Below, piece after piece: positions 37,111 through 49,232 of a DNA stretch of 64,000 nt. The DNA is from Eriocheir sinensis. Its lineage: Eukaryota > Arthropoda > Malacostraca > Decapoda > Varunidae. Under the pieces are notes generated by a model that worked only from the letters and a program-made list of their open reading frames with translations, did not search any database and was not told the origin of the DNA. The stretch is from assembly GCF_024679095.1 (NCBI RefSeq), contig NW_026110525.1, forward strand, positions 1 through 64,000, in the 5' to 3' direction. A program made the translations under genes and the position numbers. How positions within the stretch are numbered: position 1 is the first letter of the stretch; every line of letters starts with the position of its first letter.

Positions 37111-38558
37111 GGGCTGCCTTTGCCCCGTCCTCGCCCGCCGTTTTTTGAAAGGCTTTTCGAAAAGCTTTTCACTGCCTCGTCCAGAAGCCTCCCGAAACGC
37201 GCCGATCCAACCTCATTCAGATGTAGTCCATCGTTCCAAAACAAGTCTGGGCGCTCAAGGAAGTGGTGCCAGGCGTTTGTAAACGCCACGCCTTCGTCGT
37301 CACAAATTTCCTTCAGACTAGTATTGATGTTGCTCGCTTTGCTGTTGAAGCCGGCGTAAGCGCTGATTCTGGGTAGAATTACAGAGACAATGACGTGAGG
37401 GGACTTGGTCTTGTAACGCCGAATGACCTGACGGTATTTTGATAGTAGGGCCTGAGTTTGAGTAGACTGAACGTCATTTGTCCCCGCGTGAATCAAATAA
37501 ACTGTGTCTTCCTTCGCGAGTTCCGTGACAGCATCGACAGCTGAAGTAATGTCGTCCAGTTTGGCTCCCGGAATACAATAACGCCTCCGCGTTTCTGTAT
37601 TCCTGCCGCAGAATTCCGTTAATTGACCTCTAACCAGCGAGTCCCCTACAAGTCTAACAGATGTTTTCAGCTTGTCTGTGCCCCGAAACTGTGTCTGATC
37701 TACGCAGACCACAGCAGGAAGAATGGTCTTGTGGCGTCTAATGGATGAGTAGTGAGGAGTGGGAGTGTGGTGGCGACTGGACGTGGAGGCGTTAGGAGGG
37801 CTGGTAGAGGAGAGGGACAAGGGGGAGCCCAGGGAAGATGAGGAAGAGGCGGAAGGGGTTGACTGCAGGGGAGCAGAGGAGGAGGATGTTGAGGATGTGG
37901 AGGAGGGGGCAGAGGCGGAGGAGGAGGAAGGGGAGGAAGGGGTTGACTGGGGAGGAGTAGAGGAGGAGGATGTTGAGGATGTGGAGGAGGGGACAGAGGC
38001 GGAGGAGGAGGAAGGGGCGGTAGGGGTTGACTGGGGAGGAGTAGAGGAGGAGGATGTGGAGGAGGGGGGAGAAGAAATGTATGAGGAGGTGGCAGAGGCG
38101 GAGGAGGAGGAAGAGGAAGAAGGGGTTGGCTGGGGGGGAGTAGAGGAGGAGGATGTTGATGATGTGGAGGAGGGGGCAGAGTTGGAGGAGGAGGAAGGGG
38201 CGGAAGAGAAGAGTGAGGAAGAGGAAGGGGAGGAGGAAGAGTAGGTGGTGGTGATGGTGGGATGGGTGGGGGAGGGGGCGGGGGTGATGGCGGTGCTGGT
38301 GGTGGAGGGTGAAGAGGGAGAAGAAGAAGACGAAGAAGACGAAGAAGAAGAAGAAGAAGAAGAAGAAGGGAGTTGAGGGTGTGACGTCACGATGTCCCAG
38401 AGTAACGCATTGGAGCGTTGTAGATCCTCGTTGGTTGTTTGTAGTGCCTGAATACGTAAGTCTAAGACACAGTACCTACACATCGCGTCGCTGGTTTGGT
38501 AATGAATCGCAGCATATTTCTTTGAACAATTACAGCAATTGAAATAGTTGGACGGCAT
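37107..38558 (-). CDS. CR1 A3 ORF1, intact: zinc ribbon, Ser-rich linker and SGNH esterase
   Basis: 483 residues from ATG at 38556-38558 to TGA at 37107. Residues 8-30 hold CxxC...CxxC (CCNC and CRYC), then a short helix. Residues 65-285 are Ser/Thr/Pro-rich with an in-frame 84-bp (28-residue) tandem repeat at about 37857-38108. Residues about 295-470 are an SGNH/GDSL hydrolase: VRLVGDSLVR (Ser), LIHAGTND (Asn) and NDGLHLNEVG (Asp-His). In CR1 elements this protein is thought to bind the RNA and perhaps act on membranes or lipids. The C-terminus is GGRGRGKGSP. No stop or shift is seen, unlike ORF2 of the same copy. Confidence 0.9.
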   Translation of the reverse strand: MPSNYFNCCNCSKKYAAIHYQTSDAMCRYCVLDLRIQALQTTNEDLQRSNALLWDIVTSHPQLPSSSSSSSSSSSSSSSSPSSPSTTSTAITPAPSPTHPTITTTYSSSSPSSSSLFSSAPSSSSNSAPSSTSSTSSSSTPPQPTPSSSSSSSASATSSYISSPPSSTSSSSTPPQSTPTAPSSSSASVPSSTSSTSSSSTPPQSTPSSPSSSSASAPSSTSSTSSSSAPLQSTPSASSSSSLGSPLSLSSTSPPNASTSSRHHTPTPHYSSIRRHKTILPAVVCVDQTQFRGTDKLKTSVRLVGDSLVRGQLTEFCGRNTETRRRYCIPGAKLDDITSAVDAVTELAKEDTVYLIHAGTNDVQSTQTQALLSKYRQVIRRYKTKSPHVIVSVILPRISAYAGFNSKASNINTSLKEICDDEGVAFTNAWHHFLERPDLFWNDGLHLNEVGSARFGRLLDEAVKSFSKSLSKNGGRGRGKGSP

Positions 38559-39435
38559 GATTACTTCTTTTTTTTTTTTTTATTTACTGTTGCAAGACGA
38601 TATATCGGTGAACTTTACAGTTAAGATGAATTTTGTATCAACACCTGTAGGGAGGCGGCTTTAAATCGGTCGAGTCACGCGGGAGAGTTTGAGGTGTGGC
38701 GTCTATGAGGGCCCACACGTGTTTTCCCTCCGGGATTAAAATTCTCTGGGGGATTAAACTTTTCCTCCTTTTCAAAACAGGTGTGCTGGTATACGGGTCA
38801 AGCTTTGTACTTCTACGTTAGTGACAGATTTTCTACGTTAGTTAGACACAAGAAGCTCACTGTCTTTCACTGGGTGCTGTGTTAGGTCGTGTAGTTGTAA
38901 TCCTACTGAGGAAAGACAGGAAACACAAAAAAGTCGATTAATAACTTAACCGCTCGTGGCTGTAGCAGGGAAGTCCTCTCACTGTAAGGTAATCCTCGCA
39001 ACACTTCAAACACTAGTTAGACGCGTCACAGCACTGAGTTAGACGTTAATTAATTAGGTTGAGTGGTGCTAAATAAGACAAGTAAACAAGCACAGTTAGT
39101 CGTTCGATTTCTGAGAAGGCGTACGGGCCTATTTAAGTAACGGTTAATTAAAAACGTGGATGAACGGATTTCAAAAGTTGTGACGTTAAAATGTAACACA
39201 CGGAGTCGATTTACACACACGGAGTCGATTTACACTCAAAATAACAAGTGTCGTTTCACCAGACGAGGCGAAAAGCAAGGTTAAGGTTTGATGCCGGTAG
39301 GGCAGCGAGGTCAACGTCCGTCCCTTTGAGGAGGTATGACGAGCGGCATACGGCATCGTGACCTGACTGCGACAACTGGTAGGAACTAAGTGCGAGACAC
39401 CTCCGTTCACCTGAGCGGCTCAGAGCAGAATGAAG
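38559..39435 (-). other. Probable 5' UTR of CR1 A3
   Basis: Non-coding, not simple repeat. It holds a 19-bp tandem duplication (ACACACGGAGTCGATTTAC, near 39196 and 39215) and runs to the (GGA)n at 39439-39461. Confidence 0.5.
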
Positions 39436-39438
39436 AGA

Positions 39439-39990
39439 AAGAGGAGGAGGAGGAGGAGGAATGTAAGAAGAAAGATGAGGGAAAGGAAAAGATTGAGAAG
39501 CAAAAGGAAGAAGGAAAAGAGAAAAGAGGGAATGTCGAAGATAAAGGAAAGGACAAGAAAAAGAAAGAGTTGTCGGCAAAATTAAGTGAGACTAAACAAA
39601 AGTTTTAAGGGAAATCTAAAAAAATTAATAAAAAGAAAAGTGTGGAAGGGGAAGTAAGAGTTGAGAGGGACGAGTGCAAAAACAGTTGAAAGAAAAATAC
39701 AACAAGATGGAATATTTTTTTTAATAACCAAGAGAACATATTTTAACATCGAAATTGGGAAAGAACACACAAGAGAAAAATACAGGTATTTATCAAAGCT
39801 TTTCTGTTTGACTCTTGGAAGGCGCTGAATCGTGACTAGGCTCACATTATACACCCAAACAAGCAATTAAACAAACAAAAAATTAAATAAACAAACAATT
39901 AAATAAACAAACAATTAAACAAACAAACAATTAAACAAACAAACAAGTAAGCAAGCAAGCAAACAAACAAACAAACAAACAAACACTAAT
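39439..39990. repeat. (GGA)n, purine-rich DNA and AAAC/TTAAACAAAC repeats
   Basis: (GGA)n at 39439-39461, AG-rich to 39560, and degenerate (ATTAAACAAACA)n and (CAAA)n at 39857-39985. Confidence 0.85.
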
Positions 39991-40810
39991 TTTCATACTG
40001 CAGCAACGAAAACACCAGTAGCAGTTTGCTAGGCAAAGTTACCAACAGCTTTTTGAAGCCTACACAACAAACTTTTTGTTATACACAAAATATTTACATA
40101 TAGTTCAACAGCATAAAGTCACGGGGATCCTCTCACACATTTATCAACTGCTAACTGATCAGCAGAATATTTTCAGCAAGTTTCCAACCAGATTTCCATC
40201 AACGTCCAAATTATTACATGATAAACTGTTGCGGGCGGAAGGTTACCTACACAATTGCGCGGTGAAAGTCTACGGACACAGCCAGACGTGTTTACATTAC
40301 TCAATGGCTCCCATAATATATAATGCACGCACCCTGGATTTATTCAACCCCAGAACATATCTATTCATTATTATTATTAGTCATAGCTCAGCAGAATGAT
40401 TGGTAACTATGCTACTCATTCTTCCTATCCCCATAATAAAGAGCTTCTTTGTTTAGCCAGCAGGCAGTGGCTAGTGTGCAAAGGTCCAGGCGCGCACAGC
40501 TCCGATGGAGGATGCGACAAACTCTTTCAAAATATTCACACTTTAGCACATCGCGTTTTATCAATTATCTGGTTATAATGTCGGGTTTCGCAAACTTCTT
40601 TTTAAAGATTTATGTGGTTTATTTTATTACTGATTCAATAACTCTAGCAAATCGTAATGACATGAAAAAAGGGGTATATAAACTTTTGTTCTTTCACCTT
40701 AAGACATCATAACTTCTTTATTTTTGTTTCACTGATTATATTATCGACGAACGTATGGGAGCATTGCAAGACTACCCACATGCTGCCCTGAAGACCACCC
40801 ATCAACCCGG
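39991..40810. other. Unassigned sequence
   Basis: AT-rich and not simple repeat. The longest frame, 40076-40399, has no recognisable domain and I do not support it as a gene. Confidence 0.6.
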
Positions 40811-40990
40811 GCTCTAGATAATCTCTCCAAAGAGAGGCTCAAAGATGAGTTTCGGGGGGCAGCATGAGCCAACACAAGATGACGCCACTATTAACACTCG
40901 CCTGCGCCAGAATGGGCTGGGCAAACCATCAGGCCCCACCGGGAAGAAGCCTACCGGCGCAATAGGCCTCGACGTAAAACAAAATAAAAA
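40811..40990 (+). repeat. Dispersed SINE-like repeat, copy 2
   Basis: GATGACGCCACTATTAACACT, CTGCGCCAGA, GGGCTGGG, CAGGCCCCACC and AAGCCTACCGG match copy 1 at 16561 in order, then an A-rich tail (AAAACAAAATAAAAAA). Confidence 0.6.
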
Positions 40991-41084
40991 ATCACAGGTG
41001 AGTCTAACAATGCGAGTGAGCTTTGAAAAATAATATTGAAACATGTCGCACGACAGCATGTGAAACTGACAGACAACCTTCATG

Positions 41085-41314
<230 letters not shown>

Positions 41315-41390
41315 GAATCTGGCCAATCAAGTGAGGCCTGACAAATGCCGCCTTGACTCCAGAGGAACATTTCGTTTGAATAGACTTTAG

Positions 41391-41700
<310 letters not shown>

Positions 41701-42129
41701 CAATAATATCAATACTATCACTGTCAAAAGAAACTGACTGCCACACCAAGAAAAATGCACACCGAAAAATGACAAACAAATCTGCGAAAAAAATATCCAG
41801 GCACAAAGAAACAAAATAAAATAATTAACCACTATTTCTCTCCTCTCTTTTAAAAGGGTTACAAAAATAGTGCATCAAAAAAAAATATATGAAAAATGGA
41901 AGAGAAAAGTAAGAAACGAAATAGAAAGAGGGACCAGAGAAAGAGCAGCGAAAATAAAAATAAGTCAGAAAGAGAAAGAAAAAAAAGAAAAACGAGAGAG
42001 AGCAAGGCGCGGCGGGCGGAGGCAAAACCCGCAACTTTGATAGAATTTTTAAACAAAGCTCAACCCAACTTTGCGTCTGACTGGATTCCTTCACTTCTTT
42101 CACATTTTTTCTCCAAACTATTCTGACAG

Positions 42130-42243
42130 GTAAAAAATCCGCCCCCCTCATCCAACCCCCACCTCTCTTTCTCTCACTCTTTCTATTTCTCTCTTTCTAT
42201 TTCACCTTCTCTCTCTTTATATCAATTTCTTTCCCTATTTCTT

Positions 42244-42275
<32 letters not shown>

Positions 42276-42401
42276 ATTCATATGATATTCTAACTATTTA
42301 TTCATCAATATGTCTCCATTACCTGCTTCTTCTTTTCGTCATCTTTATCTTATTTTCGCTTCTCCTCCTCCTCCTCTTATTCCTCCTCCTCCTCCTCCTC
42401 C

Positions 42402-42447
<46 letters not shown>

Positions 42448-42561
42448 TATTTTCATCCTCATACTCCTCCTCTTCTTTTTTATTCTTCTTCAACATTCAA
42501 AAGAGAGATTTCTGGACACAGACGAAAGAAAATATATATTCCTGCCAACATCATGAATGCT

Positions 42562-42637
<76 letters not shown>
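42130..42637. repeat. Pyrimidine tract, (CAT)n and (GT)n
   Basis: CT-rich 42140-42290 including (CT)n at 42251-42275; (TCC/CAT)n 42363-42445; (GT)n 42566-42637. Confidence 0.95.
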
Positions 42638-42639
<2 letters not shown>

Positions 42640-44090
42640 GTATGTGTTTGTTTGTGTGTTTGTGTATGATGGAAAGAAAGAGAAAAAAAAGGAATGTAAT
42701 GTCTTTTTTGTGTTAATATACTCTCCTTTTTATATTCTTTTCCATTTACTGTCCGCTACCAGTTCCTTGTTTTCTTTTTCCTCATCCTCAGCTAATTTCT
42801 CCTCTTCCTCATTTTTATCCTCTCTTTCCTTCTTAGTCGAAATCACCCTTAAATATTTTCTTCAACTAACCCCGTTCGAGCACTTGAAGACATTTTTTAA
42901 CTCCCGAACATATCAAAGTGGAAACACATTCACTGAGCTCCATGTTGTTCCTTCACACGCGATGCAGATTAATTATAAAGAGAAAGAGTCAATCTATAAA
43001 TCGCAAATCCTGTCAGTATTTAAAGATGATGTCAATTTTCCTGCACAGGCAACGAGTTTCCAGGACAAGAGAGACCAGCGTGCAATAGTACAGAAGTAGG
43101 TCAACGTGTAGCTCAGAGGAGATACAGAGCGATACAGAGGGATGCAGGAACAGTTCAGCGTGCAGTACAGCGTGCGATATAGAGCCAAGGAGGAAATATA
43201 AGCCTTTTGTATCATGTTGTCAGCAGGAAGAGGGGACGAGGGTAAATATGACACCACGTATTGTCATGTTGAGAGGAGGAAGAGAAGGTATTAGGAGAGG
43301 AGTAAGAGAAATGGTTCAGAATAATTTACGAAGTTTCTATCGCTGAGTGATTGTATATCCCATTCTAGCTTTCATCGAACTTACCACACGACATTTATTT
43401 AAACACGATATTTATGGTAGGTACAACATAATATTGTAATATTGAGAATTGCCCTGCAAAACATAGTTTCAAGGCGATGATGGGAATTGATTATAAAATA
43501 TCATTAAAAAAATATAATTAATTGTATTGAGGAATAAGATATGTATCTGGGGCTTGAGCGACGGGTAGGCTACGTACGTACGCTCAGCGCAACAGCCACA
43601 GATACGAAACCAAACTTATTCTCAACACAATGATCCCTACTTGTATGAAGCTACTGTAGAATATATTTTTTATGTGATTATATTTGGTATGCCTATGTGA
43701 ATGAGCTATGTAGGAAATAATGACGGAAAGTGTGCATTACTTCATAAATAGCCTACTGTCATCGCCTTCAGTGCTCGTTTTGCCGGGCCCGTTCTCCCTT
43801 GAAAACTTGCAGTATTATGATTGTACTTTGTTTCTTAGGTGATGTCATTGATTGTTTAAGTAGAGTGTCGTTATTCAATTAAGTTTCGAATATTTTTTAA
43901 TCATGAAAGAAGCTAGATTATCTCAATCATATATATTTGGTACGTGTCTTTGATACAATCTATGATGTCATCAACAGCCAATCAGGTGAAAGGGGGGCGG
44001 AGTTTAGCCAGAATGGGGGAGGGGCCTCTCGGTGCAAATTGGCCAAGCTAATTTGGACCGACTTTTTTTTTATAGGTAATGTAAAAGAAT
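42640..44090. other. Unassigned, mostly single-copy-looking sequence
   Basis: No coding domain recognised. Short CAGCGTG(C) and GATACAGAG repeats occur near 43120-43185. A CCAAT-box-like AGCCAATCAGG (43978-43988) and a GGGGCGGAGT box (43994-44003) lie together (see findings). Confidence 0.6.
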
Positions 44091-44876
44091 TAATAGAGAG
44101 AAAATGAAAAGGAAAGTATGAAGGTATGAGACATTGAAAGTGTGAAAGTATAAGATAGGATAATGTAAGAAAATAAATAGAGAGAATAAGGGAAGGAAAA
44201 TATGAAGATGACTATAAGAGAGAGAGAGAGAGAGAAAGAAAGAGGGAGAGAAAGAAAGAAAAAAGGAAAGAAAAAAGTAAGAAAGAAAGAATGGAAGATA
44301 GAAAGAGAGAGAGAAGAGAGAAAGCTAGTGTGCGTGTACGAAAGCATTCACACAACACAAAACACACACAAAAAAAACAAGCTAGCAGGAAAACCAGAAT
44401 GGCGTCTGGAGCATAAGTACGGGCAGACGCGTGTTGCCAAAACTAAAATAAAAAGGAAATTGAAACCGAGAAAAAAAATAAAGTAATGTTCGAGGAAATT
44501 CAATTAAGCAAGGCCACGATACAAGTTGCTATAGTGATGATGATGATGATGATGATGAGTAGGAGGAGAAAGAGGAGGATGAAGAGGGGGAAGATGAAGA
44601 TTATGATAAATAAAGAAAGGAGGAAGAAAGGGAGGAGGAGAGTAAAAAGAGGAGGATAGTAATATAAATATCAATAATAAATACAATAAGAATAAGTACA
44701 ATAACAATAATAATAACAAAAACAACAATGCAAACAACTCAAACAACACGCAACCCAACCTACCATTACCAAGACCTACAAAAAAAAAAAAGAATAAAAG
44801 AACAAACTAGAAACATAGAAATACAAACCAGCAACAACACAACAATGAAACACATGTATTAAACAGACGCCGCAAC
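44091..44876. repeat. AG- and A-rich low-complexity stretch with (GAT)n
   Basis: Short GA runs near 44217-44235 and (GAT)n at 44535-44560. Otherwise A-rich without gene signal. Confidence 0.75.
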
Positions 44877-44930
44877 ACAACAACAGACAGGTAGGAAAGC
44901 TTATTAGCTTTCCTACCTGTCTGTTGTTGT
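44877..44930. repeat. Perfect 25-bp inverted repeat with a 4-base loop
   Basis: Left arm 44877-44901 and right arm 44906-44930 are exact reverse complements around TATT. The arms contain GACAGGTAGGAAAGCT. Confidence 0.97.
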
Positions 44931-44984
44931 AGAAACGAGAACGAGAACAGGACAGGTAGACAGACGAACACGAATGAGCAGGTG

Positions 44985-45519
44985 AATGAACATCAACAAG
45001 GGTGGGGACGGAGGAGAAGGAGAGAGGGAAGGGAAGGGGAGGAAGGGAGGGAAGGAGAGGAGAGAGAAGGAGGGGAGGGAGGGGAGGGAGGGAACGGAGG
45101 GAAAAGAGTCAGGGTCAGTCATTTTCCCTGTCGACTCCTTTTCCCATGTGTGAGGTCGGGTGTTGGGATGAAAAGGTAATGATGACGATGACCTATGTTA
45201 TGCTTGACACCCGCTCCACCACCGCGCCTTGTCGATTTCCACCACTACCACCACCACCACCACCACAACTAGAAACAGCAGCACTATAATCATCACTGTC
45301 TCCCTTCTTCTATTCTAACAGTGCATCATCATCACCCCATTGACCAACACCACCATTACGTTGTATTACCAAAACAAGGAGAACAAGAAGAAGAACAAGA
45401 AAGACGAGGGAAAGGAAAGGATGATGATGATGGTAATGGAAATTATGCCCCAGCCTCCACCATCACCGCTATGGAATGAATCACCCACACAAACACCACC
45501 AACACCATCACCTCCACCA

Positions 45520-45553
<34 letters not shown>

Positions 45554-45780
45554 CAACGACATCGCCAACGTTCCACAATCATCACCACACGCCTGCACCA
45601 CCAGCCTGCAACCTGCGTCTAAACATAAACCATCACCACCAGTCCCAGCCTGCACCACCAGCTCTCCACCACCACAGACACCATCACCACACCCACTACC
45701 ATCATCCTCACCACCATCAACACCACCACCACAACTCCGAATACAAAGGAGTTGACGAAAATTATTCAGGCTGACGGACG
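44985..45780. repeat. GGA/GGGA-rich tract and (CAC/CAA)n tract
   Basis: Purine-rich 45003-45110; CAC-rich 45236-45270 and 45450-45735. His/Pro-rich frames are artefacts. Confidence 0.85.
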
Positions 45781-45829
45781 TGTGGGCAGAGACCCCAAAA
45801 ATGGACAAGCTCTCAATTAACAGAGCGAG

Positions 45830-46115
45830 GAACACCTGCCGCCGCATCCACACCCGGCCCCGCGCCGCCACGCACTCACGCAATATTAATACAGCCGTGG
45901 CGCCTGGGCGAGCGGTGGGCCGCGCCATTTGAATAAAGAGTGTGATTCATGGACGGGAAGCGCCGCCACGGCCAGCAAGGCGCACACCTGCACTTAAAGC
46001 GGACGACTCCCCAGCCCCCGGACAGGCGGCGGAGGTGGCGGCGGCGGCCCTCGCCGGGCGCCGGGCGGCGGGGCGAGGACGCGGCTGAAGGACGCGACAG
46101 CTGCTGCCCAGCAAA
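45830..46115. promoter_or_regulatory. CpG-rich patch, possible promoter or first exon
   Basis: Dense CpG over about 280 bp in an otherwise AT-rich or simple-repeat setting, densest at 46020-46095 (GGCGGCGG, CCGGGCGGCGGGGCG). No TATA box or coding domain is recognised, so its role is open. Confidence 0.4.
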
Positions 46116-46195
46116 GACGCCATTCACTGAACACACACTGATTTAGCCGTGAACAAATCACGATATCTGTTTTAATCAAACAGCGTATTTTCATG

Positions 46196-46199
<4 letters not shown>

Positions 46200-46289
<90 letters not shown>
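46200..46289. repeat. (TA)n microsatellite
   Basis: About 45 units next to the poly-A (here T-run) end of a family D copy. Confidence 0.98.
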
Positions 46290-46290
<1 letters not shown>

Positions 46291-46293
<3 letters not shown>

Positions 46294-48250
46294 TTTTTTT
46301 TTTTTTTTTACAGCGCAGAGAGCAACTTAAGGGCAACAAAAAAGGAGCTGTAAAAAAAAAAAGCCTGCTAACTGTTGCTCTCATATAGTGATAAGTAAAG
46401 AATGGCCAAAAGAGAGGTCAATTTCGGATGGAGAGGTGTCTTGATACACTTCTTGAAAGAGGTCAAGTCATAGGCAGGAGGAAATACAGACGAAGGAAGG
46501 CTGTTCCAGAGTTTACCAGTGAAGGGAATGAAAGAATGGAGATGCTGGTTAACTCTTGCATAAGGGGTTTGAACAGTATAGGGATGATCATTAGTAGAAA
46601 GTCGTTTGCAGCGGGGCCGCGGGAGAGAGGGGAGGCATGCAGTTAGCAAGTTCAGAAGAGAAGTCAGCATGAAAATATCGATAGAAGATAGAAAGAGATG
46701 CAACAAGGCGGCGGAATTTAAGAGGTAGTCAGTAAGAGGAGGAGAGCTGATGAGACGAAGAGCCTTAGACTCCACTCTGTCCAAGAGAGCTGTGTGAGTG
46801 GAGCCCCCCCACACGTGAGATGCATAATCCATACGAGGGCGGAAAAGGCCCTATATTTGAAAACCATCTGTGTGGGGGAGAAGAATTGGCGGAGACGATA
46901 CAGAACGCCCAACCTCGACGAAGCTGATTTAGTAAGAGAGGAGATGTGAAGTTTCCAGTTGAGATTTTGAGCTAAGGATAGACCAAGAATATTTAGTGTT
47001 GAAGAAGGTGACAGCTGAGTGTTGTCGAATAATAGGGGATAGGTGTTTGGAAGATTGTGTCGAGTTGATAGGTGGAGAAATTGGGTTTTTGAGGCATTGA
47101 AGGACACAAGGTTCCTTTTACCCCAATCGGAATGATAGCAAGGTCTGAGGTTAAGCGTTCTGCAGCCTCCAGTCTGGAGTCTTGTAATAACTGTTGAGAG
47201 GGTCTTCTGTTGAAAGAAGTTGAATAATCCAGAGTGGAGTCATCAGCGTATGAGTGGATAGAACAGTTTGTTATGGAAAGAAGATCATTGATGAATAACA
47301 GGAAAAGAGTGGGTGATAGGACAGAGCCCTGTGGAACACCACTGCTGATAGGTTTAGGGGAAGAACAGTGACCGTCCACCACAACAGAGATAGAACGGCC
47401 GAAAAGGAAACTGGAGATAAAGGAACAGAGAGAAGGATTGAATCCGAAAGAGGGCAGTTTAGAAAGCAAAGGCTTGTGGCAGACTCTATCGAAAACTTTC
47501 GATATGTCTAACGCAACTGAGGAAGTTTCCCGGAAACGGCTAAGAGAGGATGACCATGATTCTGTTAAGAGAGCAAAATAATCGCCAGTTGAACGCCCCT
47601 TGCGGAACCCATACTGGCGATCAGATAGAAGGTCAGAAGTGGAAAGATGCTTTTGAATCTTCCGGTTAAGGATTGATTTAAAAGCTTTAGATAGAAGGGG
47701 AAAGTAAAGCTATAGGGCGGTAGTTTGAGGCATTAGAACGGTCACCCTTTTTAGGCATAGGCTGTCTGAAGGCGTGCTTCCAGCAGGAAGGAAAGGTAGA
47801 TGTTGATAGGCAGAGACGAAAGAGTTTGACCAGGCAGGGTGTCAGCACGGAAGCACAGATTTTAAAAACAATAGGAGGCACTCCATCAGGTCCATAAGCC
47901 TTCTGAGAGTTGAGGCCAGAGATGGCATAGAAAACATCGTTCTTAAGAATCTTAATAACAGGCATAAAGGAGTCAGAGGGGGGATAAGTAGGAGGAATAT
48001 GCCCAGAATCTTCCAGAGTGGAGTTTTACAGAATGTTTGAGAGAAGAGTTCAGCCTTAGGGATAGATGAGACGGAGGTGCTGCCGTCAGGGTTAAGGAGA
48101 GGAGGGAAAGATGAAGAAGTGAAATTGGAGATGGTTTTGGCTAGGTGCCAGAAGTCATGGGAAGAATTAGAAAAAGCGAGGTTTTGACATTTTCTATTAA
48201 TGAAAGATGTTTTGGTAAGTCGAAGAATAGATTTGGAACGATTCCGGGCA
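46291..48250 (-). mobile_element. Family D retrotransposon, 5' truncated, between two (TA)n tracts
   Basis: Minus strand. T-run at 46291-46309 (poly-A tail), 3' UTR, then RT fragments: 46368-46832 (C-terminus), 46718-47107, 46993-47469 (SGVPQGSVLSPTLF, HSYADDSTL), 47480-47690 (fingers, degraded) and 47687-47965 ([17 protein letters not shown]). It stops within the linker (ARNR... codons) at 48250, where (TA)n begins. It is more diverged than the copies at 25132 and 33455, and holds several frameshifts. Confidence 0.9.
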
Positions 48251-49000
<750 letters not shown>

Positions 49001-49021
49001 TCCTCTACATACATACATCCT

Positions 49022-49232
49022 CTAAGAATACATAGGAGATACAGGCAGAGGACTGAAGAAAAGGATAACCGAACATAAGAGGGATGTTTTAAAACACAAA
49101 ACGTCAAGCTCACTCGTAGTGCATATAGATAGTTGCAACCAACTGCCAAAATGGGAAGCCGCCAAAGAAATTAAGATAGGATTAAAGAAAAGAATGAGAA
49201 AGACTATAGAGGCGGCCCTTATAACAACAAGA
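49022..49232 (+). pseudogene. Penelope-like endonuclease, right arm, 5' part
   Basis: Plus-strand mirror of the left arm: EYIGDTGRGLKKRITEHKRDV, HIDSCNQLPKWEAAKEI and IEAALITT. It is interrupted at 49232 by a 786-bp DNA transposon and resumes at 50027. Confidence 0.85.

Larger units (their letters stand above)
34087..39435 (-). mobile_element. CR1 retrotransposon A3, nearly full length
   Basis: 3' end with three AACATGG(A)A repeats at 34087-34110, 3' UTR, ORF2 (34248-37110), ORF1 (37107-38558) and a presumed 5' UTR to about 39435, where a (GGA)n begins. It is the only copy here with all parts. Its 3' end lies inside the ORF1 of CR1 C, so A3 is younger than C. The 5' limit is set only by the change to AG-rich DNA. 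Confidence 0.85.

Noticed and set aside
37759..38244. Glu/Val-rich plus-strand frame of 161 residues
   Set aside because: Antisense of the Ser-rich linker of CR1 A3 ORF1.
40076..40399. 107-residue frame in unassigned DNA
   Set aside because: No domain, no promoter or neighbour evidence; the length is within chance for AT-rich DNA.
45340..45774. His/Pro/Thr-rich 144-residue frame
   Set aside because: Translation of (CAC/CAA) repeats.
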